A stretch of DNA of 64,000 bases, taken from assembly GCF_014295035.1 (NCBI RefSeq), contig NZ_CP060404.1:3436501-3500500 (forward strand), read 5' to 3'. Below are positions 1 through 7,916 of the stretch, one piece after another. The notes beneath the pieces are model-generated. The model was not told the DNA's origin, made no database searches, and saw only the letters and a list, made by a program, of their open reading frames with translations. The stretch is from Streptomyces buecherae. GTDB lineage: Bacteria; Actinomycetota; Actinomycetes; Streptomycetales; Streptomycetaceae. Position 1 is the first letter of the stretch. Each line of letters begins with the position of its first letter. The position numbers and the translations under genes were made by a program.

Positions 1-595
1 TCGAATCGGGTTGGCGCAGCCCGGCGGCCAGCACGTACGCCGAGTTCCAGCAGAGCGTGGCGCGCGACCTTCCACGCGGAACAGGCACGCGCCCAGGCAT
101 TCGGCGCGCGATCCCTGGACGAGTTCAAGAAGGAACACAAGTGGACCGTTCCGGGGACGTCACCGAACAGCTTCAAGCTACCCATAGACTTGGCAAATCA
201 GGAAGGAATCAGCGGCGCCCATACAATAGACAAGCACGTAGGAAAAATAGATGCCCAACTAGCGCAACGGCTCCGCGACCAGAGCGGAATCCCAGGCTCG
301 TCCTCTTTCGCCAACCTCAGCGACGCCCAACGGTTCACACAACAGTGCATAGAGAAGAATGAAGGTGCAATAAAAAGCTACCTCGCCTCCGGTCCCGATA
401 GGCCGCCTTCCAAACTATTCAAAATGGTTTGCGGAACAATAACTGGAACCAGTGCCAAATTCTCCTCCAGAAGCGGCGAAGAGAGGGGTGCAGACCGACG
501 AAGTGCGCGGCGTGCAGATCAGAGCCAAGCCGGCTCCCGACCTCGACCCTCCCTTCACTATCCTCACCTCAATGCCAGCATCAGTGACACCGTAA
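1..595 (+). pseudogene. RNase A-like polymorphic toxin, C-terminal part, frameshifted
   Basis: This is the 3' end of a toxin gene that enters from outside the window. The coherent protein runs through three frames. Frame 3 covers bases 3 to about 66 and reads STYAEFQQSVAR. Frame 1 runs to about 470 and reads HAEQARAQAFGARSLDEF, then GAHTIDKHVGK, QRLRDQSGIPGSSSF and a Cys-containing helix. Frame 2 ends at the TAA at 593-595 and reads GVQTDEVRGVQIRAKPAP then FTILTSMPASVTP. The order (HxxxxHVGK, RL, SSF, final ILT strand) matches the bacterial CdiA-CT RNase A domain, a secreted toxin that cuts RNA in rival cells. Each junction is explained by one extra base, so it is either a decayed gene or a pair of sequence errors. 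The expected final Tyr of the T-x-Y motif is Met here. GC is lower than in the neighbours. An immunity gene follows 16 bases later. Confidence 0.7.
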
Positions 596-611
596 GATAG
601 CGAGAGAACGC

Positions 612-1331
612 GTGCTTGACCAAGAGACTTGCAAATTTCTCCGCCTATCCGGCGCTCACGACATCCTCTCCGTGTTCCACTCGGGCGAACTCCCCGCATC
701 GGCCGAAGCGAGAAACCGGAAACTTCAACCGGTCCTCCGTGCCGCCTGGGCCCTGAGCGAACAAGGAGGACGCACACTGCACGAGACAGCGGACCAAGTT
801 CGCCGTATTGCTGAGATATTTTCCGCTACTCCAAAGGGAGTTCCGGGTATTGTTCGAAACATCCCGAGAGCGTCGTCCAACCAAGAAACAGCTAACATTC
901 TGCTGGACGTAGCTGACTATGTGGAGAGCTGGCCTTACGGGAGTGGCTCCAACCTGGCAGACGCCACCCCCACCCGCCACGAGCTGAACTTCCGCTTCCC
1001 GCATCTCAACCACCTCCTCCAGGTGTACTTCGGCCAAGACGGCATTGCCTACGAGGACGACGAGACCACCGAGGTCCAGGGACTGGAGATGTACATCCAG
1101 AGCGTCCACCCCACGTGCCCCTGGCGCCTCCCCGGACTGGTCGGCGAATGCCACGAAGCGCTGGCCCTCTTCCACGACGAAGACTCCTTGTTCTGGTTCT
1201 TCCAGGAGGGCTACCTCATGGGCTCCGGCTCCCTGTCATGGACGGAATGGCTGCCGCTCATCGCGGACACGATGACGGCGCACATGCGCGAACACCACAG
1301 TTACCGTTGGCGGACTCTCCGAGAGGACTGA
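612..1331 (+). CDS. CdiI-type immunity protein
   Basis: A 239-residue protein starting at GTG, with a GAGAG purine run just upstream. Residues about 120-215 (RFPHLNHLLQVYFGQD, then acidic and aromatic helices with ALALFHDEDSLFWFF) resemble the small all-helical CdiI immunity family that protects against contact-dependent toxins. The first 110 residues are an extra helical region that I do not recognise, which makes the protein about twice the usual length of the family. It lies directly downstream of the broken RNase A-like toxin in the same direction, the standard toxin-immunity order. The role is inferred from family resemblance and position. Unlike the toxin it has no frameshift, so it may persist as an orphan immunity gene. 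Confidence 0.6.
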   Translation: MLDQETCKFLRLSGAHDILSVFHSGELPASAEARNRKLQPVLRAAWALSEQGGRTLHETADQVRRIAEIFSATPKGVPGIVRNIPRASSNQETANILLDVADYVESWPYGSGSNLADATPTRHELNFRFPHLNHLLQVYFGQDGIAYEDDETTEVQGLEMYIQSVHPTCPWRLPGLVGECHEALALFHDEDSLFWFFQEGYLMGSGSLSWTEWLPLIADTMTAHMREHHSYRWRTLRED

Positions 1332-1713
1332 GCCGTTGCGTACCGGGTCTGCCGCCTATCCCGCCCGAGTAAGCATCTTGGCGACCCGAGGCCCGGTGAG
1401 TGTGCGGGCGGCGCGCGGCGCACTGAAGCGGGATACCGCCCGTGCGCAGGGCTTCACCGTTCAGACCACCTTCCCGACCTGCTTCCAGGGCGGGACACCA
1501 TGCCCCTCACGCCACGTGAGCACAGCGCGGACACGCCGAGTTGGGCATGGAGGTCGACCCACCAGCCCCGTACTCCGCACGCGTCTGGCTCGCCTCGATC
1601 GCCGACCAGCTCAGCAACCGCCCCACCCCGGGCGGCCCCCCGCCGCGCGAGCCTGAGCCTGGTCAGTAGCCGGCCAGTAACCCACCCACCCGCCCGCGCG
1701 CCGCGAGCGCCCC
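1332..1713. other. intergenic region, 382 bases
   Basis: The region lies between the immunity gene and the convergent end of the tsaD operon. I see no structured RNA, no strong inverted repeat and no full-length gene. Its only coding candidate is the 40-codon frame listed separately. GC rises here from the lower value of the toxin locus to the general level. Confidence 0.5.
1547..1669 (+). CDS. possible small ORF, 40 residues
   Basis: An ATG-started frame of 40 codons ending in TAG, reading MEVDPPAPYSARVWLASIAD and then a Pro-rich tail. The segment SARVWLASIADQL looks like a genuine amphipathic helix, and its codons favour G or C in third position. No convincing ribosome binding site precedes it, and no family is recognised. 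It may be a small protein or the remnant of a larger one. Confidence 0.25.
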   Translation: MEVDPPAPYSARVWLASIADQLSNRPTPGGPPPREPEPGQ

Positions 1714-1971
1714 CTACTCCCCCGCCACCGCCTCGAACCGCCAGCGGTGCACCGGACGGCTCAGCAACTCGCCCGCCGGGGTGGGGAGTTCGGGGAGGTC
1801 CGCCTCGTACGGGGCGTCCCACCAGGTGATGACGAGGACGCGGTCGCCGGGGGCGCGGAAGGTCTCGCGGCGGAGGGGGGCGGGGGTCAGGGGTTGGGCG
1901 CGGGCCCAGTCGAGAAGTTCCGGGCCGCGGCCGTCGGCGGCTCGGGCCTCCCACATCAGCGCGAGGGTCAT
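1714..1971 (-). CDS. hypothetical protein downstream of tsaD
   Basis: An 85-residue protein whose ATG overlaps the tsaD stop (ATGA), so it is probably translationally coupled as the last gene of the tsaB-rimI-tsaD unit. It starts [18 protein letters not shown] and contains a beta-rich centre, [11 protein letters not shown]. There is no signal peptide or membrane segment. I do not recognise a family. The coupling and third-position GC support a real gene; its function is unknown. Confidence 0.7.
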   Translation of the reverse strand: MTLALMWEARAADGRGPELLDWARAQPLTPAPLRRETFRAPGDRVLVITWWDAPYEADLPELPTPAGELLSRPVHRWRFEAVAGE

Positions 1972-3143
1972 GAGTAGAGGTTGTCCTTGCTCATCTCGTG
2001 GAAGTGGTCGTGGGAGTGGCCGTCGCCGTGGGCGTGACCGTGGTCGTGGCCGTCGCCGTGATCGTGGTCCGGGGCGTGTGGGGGCGCCGGCACGTGGGGG
2101 TCGGTGACCGGGAGGGAGGAGTCGGCCGACAGGTCCCAGGCCGACGCGGAACGGCCGCGGGCGACCATTTCCGCGCCGAGGGCGGCCACCATCGCGCCGT
2201 TGTCCGTGCACAGGCCCGGGCGCGGGACGCGGAGCACGATGCCGGCGTCCTCGCAACGGCGCTCGGCCATCGCGCGCAGCCGGGAGTTGGCGGCGACGCC
2301 GCCGCCGATCATCAGGTGCTCGACGCCGTTGTCCTTGCAGGCCCGCACCGCCTTGCGGGTCAGCACGTCCACCACCGCCTCCTGGAACGAGGCCGACACG
2401 TCGGCGACCGGCACCTCCTCGCCCGCCGCCCGCTTCGCCTCGATCCAGCGGGCGACGGAGGTCTTCAGGCCGGAGAAGGAGAAGTCGTACGCGGCGTCCC
2501 TGGGGCCGGTCAGGCCGCGCGGGAAGCGGATCGCGTCCGGGTCGCCGTCGCGGGCGATGCGGTCGATGACCGGGCCGCCGGGGAAGCCGAGGTTCAGGAC
2601 GCGGGCGACCTTGTCGAACGCCTCCCCCGCCGCGTCGTCGATGGTCGAGCCCAGCGGCCGTACGTCGGAGGTGATGTCCGGGGCGAGCAGCAGCGAGGAG
2701 TGGCCGCCGGAGACGAGGAGGGCCATCGTCGGCTCGGGCAGCGCGCCGTGCTCCAACTGGTCCACACAGATGTGTGAGGCCAGGTGGTTCACCCCGTACA
2801 GCGGCTTGCCCAGCGCGTACGCGTACGCCTTCGCCGCCGACACGCCGACGAGCAGCGCGCCGGAGAGGCCGGGGCCCGCCGTGACGGCGATGCCGTCCAG
2901 GTCGCTGGCCGCGACGCCGGCCTGCTTCAGGGCCCGCTGGATGGTGGGGACCATGGCCTCAAGGTGCGCCCGGCTGGCCACCTCGGGCACCACGCCGCCG
3001 AAGCGCGCGTGCTCGTCCACGCTGGAGGCGACCGCGTCGGCCAGCAGCGTGTGACCGCGCACGATGCCGACCCCGGTCTCGTCGCAGGAGGTCTCGATGC
3101 CGAGGACGAGGGGCTCGTCTCGGCGGCCGGATGCGTCAGCCAT
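1968..3143 (-). CDS. tsaD: tRNA N6-adenosine threonylcarbamoyltransferase TsaD with His-rich tail
   Basis: TsaD transfers the threonylcarbamoyl group to A37 of ANN-decoding tRNAs (t6A), acting with TsaB and TsaE. The 391-residue protein has the ASKHA nucleotide-binding fold: [10 protein letters not shown] at 15-24, the metal ligands in NHLASH (His120 and His124), SGGHSS at 145-150 and [13 protein letters not shown] at about 166-178. The ATG overlaps the end of rimI by 8 bases and the stop overlaps the next gene by 4, so the three are coupled. Oddity: residues from about 348 to the end form a tail with 12 His among 36 residues, alternating with Asp and Gly. The catalytic core does not need this, and it resembles a metal-storage or metal-buffering tail. 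Confidence 0.96.
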   Translation of the reverse strand: MADASGRRDEPLVLGIETSCDETGVGIVRGHTLLADAVASSVDEHARFGGVVPEVASRAHLEAMVPTIQRALKQAGVAASDLDGIAVTAGPGLSGALLVGVSAAKAYAYALGKPLYGVNHLASHICVDQLEHGALPEPTMALLVSGGHSSLLLAPDITSDVRPLGSTIDDAAGEAFDKVARVLNLGFPGGPVIDRIARDGDPDAIRFPRGLTGPRDAAYDFSFSGLKTSVARWIEAKRAAGEEVPVADVSASFQEAVVDVLTRKAVRACKDNGVEHLMIGGGVAANSRLRAMAERRCEDAGIVLRVPRPGLCTDNGAMVAALGAEMVARGRSASAWDLSADSSLPVTDPHVPAPPHAPDHDHGDGHDHGHAHGDGHSHDHFHEMSKDNLYS

Positions 3144-4017
3144 GGGTTCCCGTCTCTGTCTCGCGCGCCGCCCGCGGCGCTGTCTCGGGAGCGCGCTCGG
3201 GCGCGTGCTCGGGTGGTTGTTCGGTTGCCGGTCCGAAGGCGTCGCCCGCGATCGGATCGGCGGGGTCTGTCACGCCGGCCATGTCTGCCGTGCCTGGCAT
3301 GTCTGCCACGTCTGCCGCGTCTGTCACATCCGCCGCGTCGACCGGGTCGTCGGCCCCGTCGTCGGGTGGTGCGGCGTGGGTTGCCGGGGCCGCCGGGCCG
3401 GACAGCCGCATGACGAGGGCGTCCACGTTGCCCGGCTGGTAGTAGCCGCGCCGGAAGCCGATGGGTTCGAAGCCGAAGCGCTCGTACAGGCGCTGGGCGC
3501 GCGCGTTGTCCACCCGCACCTCGAGCAGCACCTCGTGGCACTCGAACGCGGTGGCGGCGGTCAGCAGGTCGCTCAGCAGCCGCGCGCCGAGCCCGGTGCC
3601 CCAGTGGCTAGGGGCCACGGCGATCGTCTGCACGTCGCCGGTGCCGTCCACGGCGGCGAGCCCGGCGTACCCGACGAGGCGGCCCGTAGCGTCCTCGGCG
3701 ACCACGTAGTGCCGGCTCGCCCCGGCGCCCCTGGCGTGGGCCAGCTCCGACCAGAACATCCCCGGCGACCAGGCGTCCTCGGGGAACAGCTCGCCCTCGA
3801 TGGCGAGCACGGCGTCCAGGTCCCACCAGCGCATCTCGCGCACCCGCGGGGCCTCGTCAGCGCCGCCGCCAGCCGCCACGGCAGCGCTCGGCCGCTCGGC
3901 TGGGCCGCCCGCCGGCCTTCCGCCGTTCGTCGCGGCGGCGCCCCCGGGAGTGACGGTGCCGGTCGGCGGCTCGGCTTCGCTGCCGGGCGGGGCGCCCGTC
4001 TCGCGCGCTTCGCTCAC
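3136..4017 (-). CDS. rimI: RimI-like N-acetyltransferase with long low-complexity ends
   Basis: A GNAT acetyltransferase of the RimI type, which acetylates protein N-termini (uS18 in E. coli), set between tsaB and tsaD as in most actinobacteria. The acetyl-CoA loop is SHWGTGLG at about 137-144, followed by [17 protein letters not shown] at 168-184 and a RRGYYQPG strand. The GTG start at 4017 overlaps the tsaB stop (GTGA), which makes 293 residues. The folded domain occupies only about 60-207. The first 60 residues are Pro/Gly/Ala-rich, and the last 80 are acidic repeats of the [10 protein letters not shown] kind ending in Glu/Pro-rich sequence. The family is normally about 150-170 residues. 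A shorter start at the internal Met62 is possible. The tail is encoded by repetitive DNA at about 3265-3345. Confidence 0.88.
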   Translation of the reverse strand: MSEARETGAPPGSEAEPPTGTVTPGGAAATNGGRPAGGPAERPSAAVAAGGGADEAPRVREMRWWDLDAVLAIEGELFPEDAWSPGMFWSELAHARGAGASRHYVVAEDATGRLVGYAGLAAVDGTGDVQTIAVAPSHWGTGLGARLLSDLLTAATAFECHEVLLEVRVDNARAQRLYERFGFEPIGFRRGYYQPGNVDALVMRLSGPAAPATHAAPPDDGADDPVDAADVTDAADVADMPGTADMAGVTDPADPIAGDAFGPATEQPPEHAPERAPETAPRAARETETGTHG

Positions 4018-4727
4018 TTCGGGGTGACCACCTTGTAGTTCGCGGGCACCTGCGCGTCCGGGCGGCGCAGGTACAGCGGCTGGTTCGGCGGGAACTCCTC
4101 GCCGGCGGCCAGCTTCTCCACCGCGAGCGCGGCGAGCGCGGCGGCGGACTGGTGCTCGGGGAGTTCGATCCCCTCCGGAACGCCGGGCAGCGCGGCCCCG
4201 GCGCCGGCGCCCGCCGAGGCGAAGACCTCGCGGTAGAGGGTGCCGCCGGCGCCCACCACGGGGAGCCCCGCCACCTGCTCGGCGATGTCGGCCGGCCGGT
4301 CGACGGCGGGCTCGCTGACGCGGGTCCTGCCGTCCGCGTACCGCGCCCAGTAGACCTCCTTGCGCCGGGCGTCCGTGGCGACGACGAACGGCCCGGTGAG
4401 CCCGGCCTGCCCGGCGGCGTACGCGATGCCGTCCAGCGTGCACAGCCCGCGCACCGGGATGTCGAGGGCGGCGCCGAAGGCGGCGGCCGTCGCGAGTCCC
4501 ACCCGCAACCCGGTGTACGGGCCGGGGCCGATCCCGGCCACGACGTCCGTCAGGTCGCCGGGTGTGGCGGAGGCCGACGCGAGCACCCGGTGCACGGCCG
4601 GCAACAGGAGCTCGCCGTGTCGGCGGGCGTCCACCTGGTGGGAGGTCGCGAGAGTGGTCCGGCCGTCGTGGAGCGCGACGGTCACGGCGGGGGTAGCGGT
4701 GTCAAGAGCGAGCAGCAGCACGCCCAC
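4014..4727 (-). CDS. tsaB: tRNA threonylcarbamoyladenosine biosynthesis protein TsaB
   Basis: TsaB is the inactive ASKHA partner that docks with TsaD and TsaE in the t6A synthase. The 237-residue protein begins LLLALDTATPAVTVALHDG, the phosphate-loop strand of the fold. It contains GIGPGPYTGLRVGLA at about 66-80 and DARRKEVYWARY, all standard for TsaB, and its length is normal for actinobacteria. The start is GTG at 4727; a second in-frame GTG lies two codons further in. The stop overlaps the rimI start (GTGA). It faces the divergent gene at 4820 across 92 bases that contain a CTACCG/CGGTAG inverted repeat, a likely shared promoter region. Confidence 0.93.
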   Translation of the reverse strand: MGVLLLALDTATPAVTVALHDGRTTLATSHQVDARRHGELLLPAVHRVLASASATPGDLTDVVAGIGPGPYTGLRVGLATAAAFGAALDIPVRGLCTLDGIAYAAGQAGLTGPFVVATDARRKEVYWARYADGRTRVSEPAVDRPADIAEQVAGLPVVGAGGTLYREVFASAGAGAGAALPGVPEGIELPEHQSAAALAALAVEKLAAGEEFPPNQPLYLRRPDAQVPANYKVVTPK

Positions 4728-4819
4728 AAGCCTACGACCGTGGGCCGAGCGTCGATCCCGCGCCGGCTTTCCGGGTGCTACCGTCGGCCCGGTAGAGGCG
4801 TGACGAAGGGGGCTTCAGC

Positions 4820-5377
4820 GTGGCACGGAACAGCTCCGGAACCATCGTGGCCGGACTCACGGCCGGGGCGATCATCGTCGTGGGCATCCTCGCCTACCAC
4901 GCCTCCGCGAACGCCCCGATCAACCCGAACCAGGCGGCCCGCCCCGGTGCCTCCGACTCCGCCAAGCCCAAGGACAAGGCGAAGAAGGAGAAGTCCACCG
5001 CGATCCCGGCCAGCTCCGGCACCGGGCGGCGGGTGGTGTACGCGCTCAGCGACAAGCGGGTCTGGCTGGTCGGCGCGAACGAGCAGGCCATCCGCACGTA
5101 CCCGATCTACCCCAGCTCGGTCAGCCCGGCCCCCGGCACGTACAACGTGACCTCCCGGTCCGCCAGCGTCACCGGCTCGGACGGGGTGTCCGTCGAGCAC
5201 GTCGTGCGCTTCCACACCGAGGGCGACATAGTGTTCGGCTTCAGCGCCGCGGTGGACGGCTCGACGCCCGACCCGGACTCCAACCGGCGCACCGGCGGCA
5301 TCCGCGAGAAGCGCGCGGACGGCGCGGCGATGTGGACCTTCGCCTCGACCGGCACCGAGGTCGTCGTCGTCCGTTAG
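4820..5377 (+). CDS. membrane-anchored YkuD-like protein lacking the catalytic Cys
   Basis: A 185-residue protein starting at GTG after a GAAGGGGG ribosome binding site. Residues 8-28 form one membrane segment, and a Lys-rich linker follows at 48-58. Residues 68-185 have the pattern of an L,D-transpeptidase (YkuD) domain: RRVVYALSDKRVWLVGANEQ, then TYPIY, PGTYNVTSRS, and a last strand GTEVVVVR. In active enzymes the motif SHGCIR holds the nucleophile. Here the equivalent is TGGIRE at 158-163, so His and Cys are replaced by Thr and Gly. The protein is therefore probably catalytically dead and may bind peptidoglycan or another wall component. The assignment rests on pattern alone. It is divergent from tsaB. 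Confidence 0.6.
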   Translation: MARNSSGTIVAGLTAGAIIVVGILAYHASANAPINPNQAARPGASDSAKPKDKAKKEKSTAIPASSGTGRRVVYALSDKRVWLVGANEQAIRTYPIYPSSVSPAPGTYNVTSRSASVTGSDGVSVEHVVRFHTEGDIVFGFSAAVDGSTPDPDSNRRTGGIREKRADGAAMWTFASTGTEVVVVR

Positions 5378-5378
5378 G

Positions 5379-5531
5379 GACAGGCGTGGGTCATCGTCTG
5401 TCTGACGGGCGTGGGTCGTCGCCCCTGTCTGACAGGCGTGCGTGGGCGGCGGGCGTACGTGGCTGACGAGCGTGTGCGCGACAGGCGTACGGGTGTGCTC
5501 GACGGGCGTACGGGAGCGACAGGCGTCCGTG
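5379..5531. repeat. irregular array of a 12-14 base unit
   Basis: The degenerate unit GAC(A/G)GGCGT(A/C/G)CGTG or a near variant appears at 5379, 5404, 5431, 5447 (partial), 5465, 5480, 5501 and 5518, all in one orientation. Starts are 15-27 bases apart. The array lies between the end of the YkuD-like gene and the end of the convergent small gene at 5569. No coding frame runs through it with normal codon use. Confidence 0.6.
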
Positions 5532-5568
5532 AACGAGGTGCTGAAGAGCGCGCGGAAGAGCTCGAAGG

Positions 5569-5757
5569 TCAGGCCGCCTCGCGGCGACAGTGCGCCGTCG
5601 GTTGGGGCTCTGTCGCCGGTTCGACCCCGGGGATCGCGTGTCCCCCGGGCGGCGTGGAGAGCTCGGTCGCCGCGGCACAAGCCGCCAGCATGTCAGCCAC
5701 CGATGGCGCCTTCGGGCAGCTTCGCGCCGGCGGCTTGTTGGGCTGGTGAGTCTCCAT
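5569..5757 (-). CDS. small protein with Cys residues, behind an iron-box-like palindrome
   Basis: A 62-residue ORF whose ATG follows a GGGAGG ribosome binding site at good spacing. It begins METHQPNKPPARSCPKAPSV and continues ADMLAACAAATELSTPPG, then ends in a polar Pro-rich tail. A short amphipathic helix (SVADMLAACAAATEL) is its only predicted structure. There is no signal peptide. An inverted repeat resembling the DmdR/IdeR iron box lies 44 bases upstream of the start. I know no family; the strong ribosome binding site and the isolated position support a real gene. Confidence 0.6.
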   Translation of the reverse strand: METHQPNKPPARSCPKAPSVADMLAACAAATELSTPPGGHAIPGVEPATEPQPTAHCRREAA

Positions 5758-5800
5758 GGGGTGCCTCCCGGTACTCCTGGGGCATGGGCGCGCACGGGCG

Positions 5801-5816
5801 GTTAGGTACGCCTAAC
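5801..5816. promoter_or_regulatory. iron-box-like inverted repeat
   Basis: GTTAGGTACGCCTAAC has 6-base arms GTTAGG and CCTAAC around TACG. Iron boxes of the actinobacterial DtxR-family regulators (IdeR, DmdR) have a 19-base consensus close to TTAGGTTAGGCTAACCTAA. The first 15 bases here match it well and the last four do not. It sits 44 bases upstream of the small gene at 5757, where an operator would be expected. Function is inferred. Confidence 0.4.
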
Positions 5817-5914
5817 TAGCGCGCTCAAGTCCATGTCACCACGCCCGGGGCGGTGAACGCAACATCTTCCCGACGGCTTGTCGGAATCTACAGCGTGACG
5901 TGACCGCCCGGCCG

Positions 5915-6568
5915 CTACGCCTCCAGCGGGCTCAGGTCCACGCCCGCCCAGCGCGCCCCGACGCCGGTCACGGTCACCCGGCGCACGTCGGCCGCCTCGG
6001 CGTCGGCCTCGGTCGTCGCGGCGTCGACGTCGAGGACGGCGGGGCCCGTGGCGTTGGCGGGGATCGGCTCCGGGACGTCGGCGGGGGGCGTCGTGGCGGC
6101 GGTCGCGGCGCGGGCGGCCGGGGCGGCGGGGTGCGGGGCGGCGAGTTCGCCGTCCGCGCCCACCGCGCGCTCGATCACGACGTGCAGCCGGTCGTCCGAC
6201 AGTTCCTCGACCTTGCCGTCGCCCCACTCGACGACCACCACCGACTCCGGCAGCGACACGTCGAGGTCGAGGTCCTCCATCTCGTCCAGGCCGCCGCCGA
6301 GACGGTAGGCGTCCACGTGCACGAGCGGCGGCCCGTCGCCGAGCGGCGGGTGGACCCGCGCGATGACGAAGGTCGGCGAGGTCACCGCGCCCCGCACGTC
6401 GAGCCCCGCCCCGAGGCCGCGGGTCAGCGTGGTCTTGCCGGCGCCCAACTCGCCGGTGAGCAGCACCAGATCGCCGGGGCGCAGCAAGGCGGCCAGGCGG
6501 CGACCCAAGTCCCCCATGTGCTCGGGGGTGTTGACGGTGATCTGTGCGCGGGCGTACGGAACGTTCAT
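5915..6568 (-). CDS. tsaE: t6A synthesis ATPase TsaE
   Basis: TsaE is the P-loop ATPase that drives the t6A synthesis cycle of TsaB-TsaD. The 217-residue protein has Walker A GELGAGKTT at 39-47, the switch-like SPTFVIARVH at 64-73, HVDAYRL at 84-90 and VVVEWGDGKVEEL at 111-123. The ATG at 6568 was chosen because the conserved domain starts immediately after it; upstream in-frame sequence is Arg/Gly-rich and unconserved. After residue 140 comes an Ala/Pro-rich stretch of about 50 residues before a short conserved end, so it is longer than the usual 150. It is separated from tsaB by the small gene and the YkuD-like gene. Confidence 0.92.
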   Translation of the reverse strand: MNVPYARAQITVNTPEHMGDLGRRLAALLRPGDLVLLTGELGAGKTTLTRGLGAGLDVRGAVTSPTFVIARVHPPLGDGPPLVHVDAYRLGGGLDEMEDLDLDVSLPESVVVVEWGDGKVEELSDDRLHVVIERAVGADGELAAPHPAAPAARAATAATTPPADVPEPIPANATGPAVLDVDAATTEADAEAADVRRVTVTGVGARWAGVDLSPLEA

Positions 6569-6719
6569 GTTCGCCGATGGTACGGGCCCGCGCGGCCCGC
6601 CCCACACTCCCCCGACGCCTGGGGAACGGCCCCCGCGCCGACCCCGGAACATCCCGTTCCGGACGGGTGGGCCGGGCAGCCGGCCCCGCGCGTGGGGCGC
6701 GGCCCGGTAGGGGAAGCGG

Positions 6720-7916
6720 TCAGGTCGGGGTGGTGGGGCTCGGGTCGGTCGCGGCGGGCGCGCCGGTTGCCTCCAGGAGGCGGAGCAGGGCGGCGGTGAC
6801 GGTCTCCGGGTGCTCCAGCATGACCAGGTGGCCGGCGGTGGGGACGATCTCCAGGTGGGCGTCTGGCAGGAAGTCGGCGATGGCCTCGCTGTGCTCGCTC
6901 GGCGTGATCAGGTCCCGCTCGCCCGCAAGGACCAGGACCGGCAGGGCGCCGAAGACGGGCAGCGCCTCGGACTTGTCGTGCTCGGCGAAGGCCGGGTAGA
7001 ACTCGGCCACCACGTCGATCGGCGTCGCCTCGATCAGCCGCTCGGCGAACCGTGCCACGCCCGGGTCCACGTCGCGCGAGCCGAACGAGTAGCGCTTGAT
7101 CACCCCGGCGAACAGGTCGGCCGTCGCCCGCCGCCCCCGCTCCACCAGCTCCGTCTGCGCGCCGAGCGCCCGCAGCGTGCTGGGCAGCACCCGCCGCACG
7201 GCGCGTACGCCGGCCGCCGGCAGCCCGAAGCTGACCTCGCTGAGCTTGCCGGCCGAGGTGCCGACGAAGGCGGCGCCGACCACCCGGCGCCGCACGAGTT
7301 CGGGGAACTGCGCGGCCAGCGCCATGATCGTCATGCCGCCCATCGAGTGGCCCACGAGGATCAGCGGTCCCTCGGGGGCCGCGGCGTCGATGACCGCCTT
7401 GAGGTCGCGGCCGAGCAGGTCGATGGTGACCGGCTCGCCGTCCTCGCGCTGGGCCCGGCCGCGCTCGGAGCGGCCGTGGCTGCGCTGGTCCCAGTAGACG
7501 GCGCGGGCGATGCCGGCCAGCGCGGCGCGCTGGAAGTGCCAGGAGTCCTGGCCGAGGCAGTAGCCGTGACAGAAGACGAGGGTGGCCGGCGGCCCGGCCG
7601 CATCGCCGCCCTCGGGCGCCCGCGCCGGACCGGGCTCGACCTCGTACGCCAGCTCCGTGCCGTCCTCGGCGACGGCCACCCCGGGAGTGCCCCGCAGGGT
7701 GCCGTACGGGCCGGCCGCGTCCAGCGCCAGCCGGGCCTTGCGACGCACGCCACGGCCCACCGTCAGCCGCTCCACGGCGACGCCGACCGCGGCGCCCGCG
7801 GCCACCACGCCTAGCGCCGCGCCCGCGAGGCCCGCGCCCCGGCGCCACCCCGCGCGGGCCGCCGCCTCGACCGCGCCGGCCGCCGCGTCGACCGCCCCGC
7901 CCGTCTCCTCGCTCAT
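6720..7916 (-). CDS. alpha/beta hydrolase
   Basis: A 398-residue alpha/beta-fold hydrolase. The nucleophile elbow is GHSMGG with Ser191, the oxyanion region is FCHGYCLGQDSW at 115-126, the acid is in VLVLAGERDLITP, and the His is in TAGHLVMLEHPE near the end. Residues 26-48 (GAGLAGAALGVVAAGAAVGV) are a probable membrane anchor. Its ATG overlaps the alr stop (ATGA), so the two are co-translated. This placement between alr and tsaE is usual in Streptomyces. The substrate is unknown; the catalytic residues indicate an esterase or lipase-like activity. Confidence 0.88.
   Translation of the reverse strand: MSEETGGAVDAAAGAVEAAARAGWRRGAGLAGAALGVVAAGAAVGVAVERLTVGRGVRRKARLALDAAGPYGTLRGTPGVAVAEDGTELAYEVEPGPARAPEGGDAAGPPATLVFCHGYCLGQDSWHFQRAALAGIARAVYWDQRSHGRSERGRAQREDGEPVTIDLLGRDLKAVIDAAAPEGPLILVGHSMGGMTIMALAAQFPELVRRRVVGAAFVGTSAGKLSEVSFGLPAAGVRAVRRVLPSTLRALGAQTELVERGRRATADLFAGVIKRYSFGSRDVDPGVARFAERLIEATPIDVVAEFYPAFAEHDKSEALPVFGALPVLVLAGERDLITPSEHSEAIADFLPDAHLEIVPTAGHLVMLEHPETVTAALLRLLEATGAPAATDPSPTTPT

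Noticed and set aside
4778..5680. A 300-codon minus-strand frame with CQTGATTHARQTDD-like repeats
   Set aside because: Repetition comes from the 5379-5531 DNA repeats, and the rest is antisense to the YkuD-like gene; no start signals.
5801..5816. Certain DmdR iron box
   Set aside because: The right half deviates from the 19-base consensus at four end positions, so it is listed only as iron-box-like.
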